DNA of 32,341 nt from Gammaproteobacteria bacterium (GTDB lineage Bacteria; Pseudomonadota; Gammaproteobacteria; JAADHQ01). Under the pieces are notes generated by a model, which was not told the origin of the DNA, made no database searches, and was given only the letters and a program-made list of their open reading frames with translations. Both the position numbers and the translations under genes were made by a program. The stretch covers positions 1 to 32,341 of the forward strand of contig DRJK01000009.1 of assembly GCA_011052215.1 (NCBI GenBank), read 5' to 3'. This document shows positions 1 to 7,960 of this stretch, in pieces. The stretch's first letter is position 1. Each line of letters opens with the position of its first letter.

Positions 1-7
1 ATTTACC

Positions 8-520
8 TTGAGTGTTTTTTCAGTCGACAAGCTCATTTCCGAGGCGAGAAAAATAGCTGCAGAATATCGGCGCGCCACCGGAAAAAACCTTGGTGGTATC
101 AGCGGTGAGATAGCAGAGAATGATGCGGCCCGCCTGCTTAACCTTGAGTTGTGCAGTGATCAAACCGGTGGATACAATGCCATAGGCAAGGGGCAACGTG
201 ACGGCAGGAAAATACAGATCAAGGGCCGGGCAATATTTAACGAAGCCAAAGCCGGCCAGCGCATTGGTCAGCTGAAAACCAGTCAGGAATGGGATAGCGT
301 TGTACTGGTGCTGATGGATGAAAATTTTGAACCGACAGAAATATTCGAGGCAGAGCGGATTAACATCATGGCTGCACTCGAAGAGGCGGGTAGCAGTAAA
401 AGAACAAAGCGTGGCGCCATGTCGGTATCCAGGTTCAAGCATATCGCACGACTCGTCTGGTCCGCTGAAAAAGGCGAGATTGATGAAGACGAAACATGGG
501 ATAACCAGGGGAACGTCTAG
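8..520 (+). CDS. Small protein with possible PD-(D/E)xK-like nuclease motif, 5' end uncertain
   Basis: I do not recognise a named gene. The 170-residue reading frame opens with a TTG and has no Shine-Dalgarno sequence inside the window, so the true start may lie upstream of base 1 (no in-frame stop precedes it). The N-terminal helix holds an acidic GEIAEN segment at about residues 33-38. It is followed by a strand pattern RDGRKIQIKGR (D65, Q70, K72), which has the D-x(n)-(E/Q)-x-K layout of PD-(D/E)xK nuclease folds such as DUF-type restriction-like proteins. Hydrophobic strands follow (SVVLVLMD). No methyltransferase or other restriction partner is visible beside it. The next gene, yoaA, is about 300 bases away across a mobile element. 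The nuclease assignment rests on motif spacing only; a non-catalytic protein of the same fold is equally possible. Confidence 0.6.
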   Translation: MSVFSVDKLISEARKIAAEYRRATGKNLGGISGEIAENDAARLLNLELCSDQTGGYNAIGKGQRDGRKIQIKGRAIFNEAKAGQRIGQLKTSQEWDSVVLVLMDENFEPTEIFEAERINIMAALEEAGSSKRTKRGAMSVSRFKHIARLVWSAEKGEIDEDETWDNQGNV

Positions 521-548
521 GTTGTTGCTGATTTATTTCGCAAAATAT

Positions 549-780
549 CACTGCCCCGTTAACTTACGAAGTGAGCATAAATGTGAGGACATGGAACCGG
601 CATAGCCAAATCAAGACACGCAAAAGATGCCATCCATGGCCGCTCGGCTGCCGCATCCCTGCGGCAGACGGTCTTTATTTGGCTATGCCGGTTCCATGTC
701 AGGAATGCGTTGTTTAGCTCAAAATGGTCTTGCGGTTTATGTTTCGACTATACTTGTTATAGGTTTCCGGGACATCAGTG
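549..780 (+). mobile_element. Palindromic MITE-like element, copy 1
   Basis: This is a 232-bp non-coding element. It begins CACTGCCCCGTTAAC and ends in a degenerate inverse (..GGGACATCAGTG). It is bounded by a near-perfect 9-bp direct repeat, GCAAAATAT at 540-548 and GCAACATAT at 781-789, which reads as a target-site duplication. Inside, arms at 588-617 and 671-700 pair over 29 of 30 positions. The 53-nt loop contains a second small hairpin (CTGCCGC/GCGGCAG). The loop matches the loop of copy 3 only as its reverse complement, at about 50 of 53 positions, while the flanks of the two copies are in the same orientation. No ORF with coding character is present. The element fills most of the gap between the first ORF and yoaA. 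Confidence 0.85.
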
Positions 781-818
781 GCAACATATGTAATGTAATT
801 CAATAAGCCTTTATATAT

Positions 819-2729
819 ATGTTTCAGTCTACAGAAGTTCTCGGCCCATCCGGCCCATTTGAAAAAAAGCTGGAGCATTTCTTACCCCGGGAGCAACAGC
901 TGGAAATGGCCAGGGCTGTCCAGAATGCATTGTCCAGTGAATCCACTCTGGTTGTCGAGGCCGGAACAGGCACAGGAAAAACGTTTGCCTACCTGGTTCC
1001 TGCCCTGATGAGTGGTCAGAAGGTCATCGTCTCGACCGGAACAAAAAACCTGCAGGATCAGCTTTTTCATCGTGATATTCCCAAGGTATGTGAAGTCCTT
1101 GACTTACCTGCCCGGGTAGCCTTGCTTAAGGGGCGATCAAACTATCTGTGCAAGTACCGTCTTGATAAGGTGATGATGGAAGGACGTGTTCGATCCCGAA
1201 CGCAGATATCGCATGTACAGAAAATACGTCAATGGTCTGGCCGTACAGATTCAGGAGATATAGCCGAAGTTAAAGGGGTGCCAGAGGATTCGCCGGTATG
1301 GTCAATGGTCACTTCGAATGTTGATAATTGTCTGGGTTCCGAGTGCCCGTCTTATAATGGATGTTTTGTTATGGAGTCACGCCGAAAGGCCCAGGAAGCC
1401 GATCTTCTGGTCATCAATCATCATTTATTGTTTGCCGATATGTCGCTGAAGGAAGGGGGATACGGGGATTTACTACCCGGAGCAAACGCCTTTATACTGG
1501 ACGAGGCACACACATTACCCGATGTGGCAACACAGTTTTTTGGATTATCCCTGAGCGGTCGCCAGTTACACGAATTATGCAAGGATACCCGTATCGAGCA
1601 TCTTGCAGCTGCCGGGGACATGTCTGATTTATCCGAGGCCTGTGACCACCTGGAAAAGGCGGTTAATGATTTCAGGTTATCTCTCGGCGAAAAGCCTGGC
1701 AGGGTTGCGTGGCGAAATATAAAAAATAAAAACACCATAAGCCATGCACTTGATGAATTACAGGTGACCCTCGGCAGGTTATGTGAATGGCTGGAGCATG
1801 CCGCGGTGAGAAGTAAGGGGCTGGAAAGCTGCTGGAGAAGAAACCAGGAGTTTGTTTCCAAAATTGATACTGTCACACAGAAGGAAGATGATAATTTCAT
1901 CCAATGGGTTGATGTACACAGACGTTCATTTGTTTTTCATCTTACCCCCCTTGATATTTCATCCAGTTTTCAGACACAGATGCTGGCTTATCCCTGCGCC
2001 TGGGTGTTTACTTCGGCAACCCTGGCGATTAATAATGACTTCGCACATTTTACAGACAGACTGGGAATAGAGGAATGTAAAACCCTGCAACTCGACAGTC
2101 CGTTTGACTACGCCGACAATGCGATGCTGGTTGCACCAGAACAAATGCCGGATCCAAATAGTGATCAGTATACAGAGACAGTCATTGAATATGCCATACC
2201 GCTGATAGAGGCCTGCAAAGGGCGAACCTTTCTGTTGTTTACAAGCCACAGGGCCTTGAGACAGGCCGAAAAATTACTGGACGGGCGGCTGGATTATCCC
2301 GTGTATGTGCAGGGTGATACACCCCGTGACCTGCTGCTGGAGTCGTTCAGGGATGACGGCAATGCGGTTTTACTGGGAACCAGCAGTTTCTGGGAGGGTG
2401 TCGATGTCAGGGGTTCGGCACTATCACTGGTCATAATTGACAAACTGCCCTTTGCGTCACCGGGCGATCCTGTTTTACAGGCTCGAATTGAGCTGATAAA
2501 GAAAAATGGGCGAAATGCCTTTTTTGATTTCCAGCTACCCAATGCAGTTATTGTACTCAAGCAGGGTGTCGGTCGTTTAATACGGGATGTCTCTGACAAG
2601 GGTGTTATGGTGATATGTGATCCAAGACTGGTCAGTAAATCCTATGGCAAGGTCTTTTTAAAGAGTTTGCCGCCGATGAAGCGGGTGGTCGATACCAGCA
2701 AGGTAAAGGAATTTCTGGAGCAACTTTGA
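819..2729 (+). CDS. yoaA: DinG/XPD-family Fe-S ATP-dependent DNA helicase YoaA
   Basis: Superfamily 2 helicase acting in DNA repair and damage tolerance in the cytoplasm. At 636 residues it has the normal length. The Walker A motif AGTGTGKT lies at about residues 48-55 and DEAH at 228-231. Four cysteines (about 111, 171, 176, 182) sit between them where the family binds a 4Fe-4S cluster. Later motifs FTSATLA and QGVGRLIRD (motif VI) are intact. The N-terminal PREQQLEMA segment matches the Q-motif-like start of the family, which supports the ATG chosen even though no clear Shine-Dalgarno is visible. tsaB follows after 4 bases, the same pairing as yoaA-tsaB in Escherichia coli. DinG proper is the alternative; the tsaB linkage favours YoaA. 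Confidence 0.93.
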   Translation: MFQSTEVLGPSGPFEKKLEHFLPREQQLEMARAVQNALSSESTLVVEAGTGTGKTFAYLVPALMSGQKVIVSTGTKNLQDQLFHRDIPKVCEVLDLPARVALLKGRSNYLCKYRLDKVMMEGRVRSRTQISHVQKIRQWSGRTDSGDIAEVKGVPEDSPVWSMVTSNVDNCLGSECPSYNGCFVMESRRKAQEADLLVINHHLLFADMSLKEGGYGDLLPGANAFILDEAHTLPDVATQFFGLSLSGRQLHELCKDTRIEHLAAAGDMSDLSEACDHLEKAVNDFRLSLGEKPGRVAWRNIKNKNTISHALDELQVTLGRLCEWLEHAAVRSKGLESCWRRNQEFVSKIDTVTQKEDDNFIQWVDVHRRSFVFHLTPLDISSSFQTQMLAYPCAWVFTSATLAINNDFAHFTDRLGIEECKTLQLDSPFDYADNAMLVAPEQMPDPNSDQYTETVIEYAIPLIEACKGRTFLLFTSHRALRQAEKLLDGRLDYPVYVQGDTPRDLLLESFRDDGNAVLLGTSSFWEGVDVRGSALSLVIIDKLPFASPGDPVLQARIELIKKNGRNAFFDFQLPNAVIVLKQGVGRLIRDVSDKGVMVICDPRLVSKSYGKVFLKSLPPMKRVVDTSKVKEFLEQL

Positions 2730-2733
2730 TTCA

Positions 2734-3435
2734 ATGAAACTGATAGCAATAGACACATCAACGGAAGCCTGTTCAGCGGCAATACTGGATGGCGAGACGG
2801 TGCTGGAGCGATTTGAGATCGCCCGGCAAAGCCATACAGAGCTGATTTTGCCAATGATTGATTCCCTGTTGAAAGAATCCGGTTATGCCATACAACAATT
2901 CGATGCCATTGCCTTTGGTCGTGGGCCGGGAAGCTTTACCGGGATTCGAATTGGAACAGGTGTTGTACAGGGTTTAGCACTGGGGGCAGGGTTAGCTGTT
3001 GCTCCTGTTTCCAGTCTGGCCGCAATCGCACAGGGTGTATTTCGCTGTGAGGGCAGGAAAAATGTACTGGCAGCGATCGATGCCAGAATGAAGGAAATAT
3101 ACTGGGGTTGTTACCAGTTGAATGATCAAGGCATGATGGAATCCGTTCAGGATGAATGTGTTGCCAAGGCGGATTCCCTGTCCGTCCCCGTTGGAAGCAG
3201 CAAATGGTTTGGGGCCGGCACAGCATGGTCAGCGTATGAGCAGGAATTATTGGCGCTCTTCGGAGAAACAGTATCAGGCCATGATGGCTGTTGTTTGCCA
3301 CATGCACGCGATATCGCTGTATTGGCGGCAGAGCAGGTGAAAAGAAATGAACTGGTTTCGGTTGAAAATGTAGAGCCGGTTTACCTGAGGAACGAAGTCG
3401 CCTGGAAGAAGATCAGGTCACAGCTGCCCGGTTGA
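2734..3435 (+). CDS. tsaB: tRNA threonylcarbamoyladenosine biosynthesis protein TsaB
   Basis: TsaB (YeaZ) is the scaffold partner of TsaD and TsaE in making the t6A37 modification of ANN-decoding tRNAs. The 233-residue protein opens with MKLIAIDTSTEACSAAIL, the ASKHA-fold first strand and loop. It has the GRGPGSFTGIRIG segment typical of the family at about residues 63-75. It starts 4 bases after yoaA, so the two are probably co-transcribed. Oddity: the left end of element copy 2 (from 3419) lies inside the gene. The last four complete codons (QLPG) and the stop codon are therefore supplied by the inserted element, and the 9-bp target duplication AGATCAGGT falls in tsaB coding sequence. The C-terminus is variable in this family, so function is probably unaffected. 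Confidence 0.95.
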   Translation: MKLIAIDTSTEACSAAILDGETVLERFEIARQSHTELILPMIDSLLKESGYAIQQFDAIAFGRGPGSFTGIRIGTGVVQGLALGAGLAVAPVSSLAAIAQGVFRCEGRKNVLAAIDARMKEIYWGCYQLNDQGMMESVQDECVAKADSLSVPVGSSKWFGAGTAWSAYEQELLALFGETVSGHDGCCLPHARDIAVLAAEQVKRNELVSVENVEPVYLRNEVAWKKIRSQLPG

Positions 3436-3627
3436 CTTTATGAAGCATATATCAATGTGAGGATATGGAATCGGTAAGCCTGATCAAGACCGTCTGCCGC
3501 ACGGATGGCATGTTTTGCGTGTCTTGGTCAGGCTTACCGGTTTCATGTCCGGGCTGCGGGTTAGCCCGAAACGCACTTGCCGCTTACATTTCAACTACAT
3601 TCGTCATGGGATAACGGCACAGCAGTG
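3419..3627 (+). mobile_element. Palindromic MITE-like element, copy 2
   Basis: A 209-bp element bounded exactly by a perfect 9-bp direct repeat AGATCAGGT (3410-3418 and 3628-3636). The left terminus is CACAGCTGCCCGGTTGAC; the right terminus read in reverse complement is CACTGCTGTGCCGTTAT. Internal arms at 3462-3490 and 3521-3549 pair at 25 of 29 positions. The other four are G:T pairs that would be G:U wobbles in plus-strand RNA. The loop is 30 nt, matching copy 3 in orientation with an internal 23-nt deletion. The element supplies the tsaB stop codon and separates convergent tsaB and dapE, so it may also affect 3' ends of both transcripts (inference). Confidence 0.9.
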
Positions 3628-3641
3628 AGATCAGGTGATTT

Positions 3642-5601
<1,960 letters not shown>

Positions 5602-5687
5602 ATTTATTACCTGTTAAAAATAGTAGATAGCCGAATCCCCGTGGAAATTGTAAGCCAGATAAGACTTTAAAACCAGTCTCATCGATT

Positions 5688-6884
5688 TTAAAGTGATACA
5701 ATGAAGGCCTTGATTCTGTAGGCCGCCTCGATGCATTCATCTAAATCTGCAACCAGGGCAATTCTTACCCTGTTTTCACCCGGGTTCACCCCGTGTGCAT
5801 TCCTGGAAAGAAAAGTACCAGGCAATACAGTTACATTCTGCCGGTTAAAAAGCCGGCGTGAAAATTCAGTGTCGGAGATGGGTGTTTTGATCCAGAGATA
5901 GAACCCTGCCGGTGGCAACTCCAGCGAAATAACGGGCGATAATATTTTTGCTACAGCCTTGAATTTTTCACGGTATAGCCGCCTGTTTTTGACGACATGC
6001 GACTCATCTTTCCAGGCCTGCAAACTTGCCATCTGGGTTGGCAGGGGCATGGCGCATCCATGGTAGGTGCGAAAAAGCAGGAACTGTCTAATTATAGCGG
6101 CATCTCCCGCTACAAAGCCGGAGCGCAAACCGGGTGCATTCGAGCGTTTTGACAAACTGTGAAAGACGATGCATCTTGAATAATCTGTCCGGCCCATTGC
6201 CGCTGCGGCCCCCAGTAAACCCGGAGGAGGACTTTTTTCATCAGAGTACAATTCTGAATAGCATTCATCAGAGGCAATAACAAAATCATGTTTGTCGGCA
6301 AGACCAATCAGGTTTTGAAGGGCAGGCGTGTCGATCACGGCACCCGTCGGGTTCCCGGGCGAGCAGATATACAATAACTGGCATTGTTGCCATATTTCAT
6401 CGGGTACCTGACTGAAATCAGGCAAGTAACCGGTTTCCCTGGTGGCATTGATAAACCATATTGTGGCGCCTGACAGGGTGGCGGCACCTTCATAGATCTG
6501 ATAAAAGGGGTTAGGCATCAGAACCAGCGGGTCTTTTTTTCTGTCAATGAGGCACTGGGCAAATGCGAATAATGCCTCGCGTGTACCATTTACCGGTATG
6601 ATATTTTTATTAAGATCCAGTGATTTTTCAGGCAGATTGAAACGATTGCATAGCCATTCGGTTATGGCGGCCCTCAGTTCATCTGTTCCACGGGTTAGCG
6701 GGTAATTTGTCAGGCTGCCGATATTTTTTGTAAATTCACTACTGATAAAGTCGGGTGTGGAATGTTTTGGTTCACCAATTGATAACGCAATATGTTTCAA
6801 GTCATGCGGTGGTTGACAGCTTGCCTTTAGTTGCGCCAGCTTTTCAAACGGGTAGGGTTGCAGTTTTTCCAGGTCGGGATTCAT
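5688..6884 (-). CDS. dapC: Succinyldiaminopimelate transaminase (DapC)
   Basis: Class I/II PLP aminotransferase making N-succinyl-LL-DAP from the 2-amino-6-oxopimelate. At 398 residues it matches the DapC group seen next to glnD in many beta- and gammaproteobacteria. Fold-type I landmarks are visible: an NGTREALF cofactor-phosphate segment, YICSPGNPTGAV, ASDECYSELY, and the Schiff-base lysine in SLSKRSNAPGLRSGF. A C-terminal arginine motif ENRVRIALV also fits. Context settles the substrate: dapD and dapE follow directly. ArgD/DapC bifunctional enzymes belong to another subgroup, so a dedicated transaminase is likely. The start codon lies 79 bases from the divergent EamA gene, so the promoter must lie in that gap. 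Confidence 0.93.
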   Translation of the reverse strand: MNPDLEKLQPYPFEKLAQLKASCQPPHDLKHIALSIGEPKHSTPDFISSEFTKNIGSLTNYPLTRGTDELRAAITEWLCNRFNLPEKSLDLNKNIIPVNGTREALFAFAQCLIDRKKDPLVLMPNPFYQIYEGAATLSGATIWFINATRETGYLPDFSQVPDEIWQQCQLLYICSPGNPTGAVIDTPALQNLIGLADKHDFVIASDECYSELYSDEKSPPPGLLGAAAAMGRTDYSRCIVFHSLSKRSNAPGLRSGFVAGDAAIIRQFLLFRTYHGCAMPLPTQMASLQAWKDESHVVKNRRLYREKFKAVAKILSPVISLELPPAGFYLWIKTPISDTEFSRRLFNRQNVTVLPGTFLSRNAHGVNPGENRVRIALVADLDECIEAAYRIKAFIVSL

Positions 6885-6963
6885 TGTATTGTCAGGCTTG
6901 CTTTATATATTAAAACTTTTACTGCATTATACCGGATATTCTCTCCAATGAGCACTCATATAG

Positions 6964-7848
6964 ATGACTGAAAAGCATTATTCCTATCTCTTTCCTGATC
7001 TATGCCTGTTGTTTGCGGCTACATTGTGGGGGATTTTCTGGTATCCATTGCGCCTGTTCGAGTCGGCAGGTATGCCGGCTATATGGGTCACACTGGCGGC
7101 ATTCAGTACTGCATTTGTTGTCGGGCTGATAGCCACATACAAACAGAGACGGCAGTATCTTGTTCACCCGTTAAAGCTGGTATTGATTGCATTGACAACG
7201 GGCTGGAGCAATGCGGCTTTCCTGGTGGCCGTCGTTGATGGCAATGCCATCAGGGTTATCCTGCTTTTTTATCTGTCACCCATATGGACGGTGATAATGG
7301 GTTATTTTATCCTCAAGGAAAAAATTTCCTTGCAGGCGATGGTGGTTTTTGTATTGGCCTTTCTGGGTGCAGTGGTGATGTTATGGGACCCTGATGCAGG
7401 ATTTCCCTGGCCACAGGGGTTGCCGGACTGGCTGGCCTTGTCGGCCGGGTTTACATTTGCATGGAGCAACGTGTTGATACGGTCTATTCAGGACATCAAC
7501 ATATCCATTAAAACAACTGCAAGCTGGTCAGGTGGCATCATAATCGCAGGGTTGTGGATTTTACTCACCGGTGGGCAACTACCGGAAATACCGGTACTCA
7601 CCTGGTACTATAGTATGATGCTGGGCTTCTTCGGGATTGTATTCATGACCATGGCCGTTCAGTATGGCGTTACACACATGCCGGTTTATCGTTCTGCTAT
7701 TATCCTGATATTTGAAATACTGGTAACGACTGTAACCGTGTACTGGTGGGCCGGAGAAAACATGACAATGATAGAATGGATTGGTGGCGGCATGGTGGCG
7801 ATCAGCGCATGGCTGATCGCGCGGACGGGTGTTGACAGTGAAGGTTAA
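6964..7848 (+). CDS. EamA/DMT-family inner-membrane transporter
   Basis: A 294-residue protein made of about ten hydrophobic segments in two similar halves, the standard two-EamA-domain drug/metabolite transporter layout. The first helix ends LFAATLWGIFWYPLR and the end of the first half contains the family-typical AFLGAVVMLWD. The C-terminus is short and charged (RTGVDSEG). The substrate cannot be told from sequence. The gene is divergent from dapC, and an amino-acid exporter role is possible but unsupported. It is convergent with glnD. No strong ribosome-binding site precedes the ATG, and no better in-frame start is seen. Confidence 0.88.
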   Translation: MTEKHYSYLFPDLCLLFAATLWGIFWYPLRLFESAGMPAIWVTLAAFSTAFVVGLIATYKQRRQYLVHPLKLVLIALTTGWSNAAFLVAVVDGNAIRVILLFYLSPIWTVIMGYFILKEKISLQAMVVFVLAFLGAVVMLWDPDAGFPWPQGLPDWLALSAGFTFAWSNVLIRSIQDINISIKTTASWSGGIIIAGLWILLTGGQLPEIPVLTWYYSMMLGFFGIVFMTMAVQYGVTHMPVYRSAIILIFEILVTTVTVYWWAGENMTMIEWIGGGMVAISAWLIARTGVDSEG

Positions 7849-7863
7849 CATCCATATTTAAAT

Positions 7864-7911
7864 GGCTTATCCATGTAGATACTTGCATTATGATGATCAT
7901 ACATGGTTTGC
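7864..7911. other. Weak inverted repeat between convergent EamA gene and glnD
   Basis: The convergent gap holds CCATGTA (7871-7877) facing TACATGG (7900-7906). An outer GGC/GCC pair is separated by short internal loops. There is no following T tract on either strand, so it is only a candidate bidirectional 3'-end structure. Confidence 0.25.
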
Positions 7912-7960
7912 CAGCCAATATATCTGGCCGGGGGTCAGACTGGGTCAAGAGTTTCCTGAC

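Noticed and set aside
618-670. Short palindromes in the element loop as a CRISPR-like repeat or riboswitch
   Set aside because: There is no repeat-spacer series, and terminal repeats plus target duplications explain the region as a mobile element.
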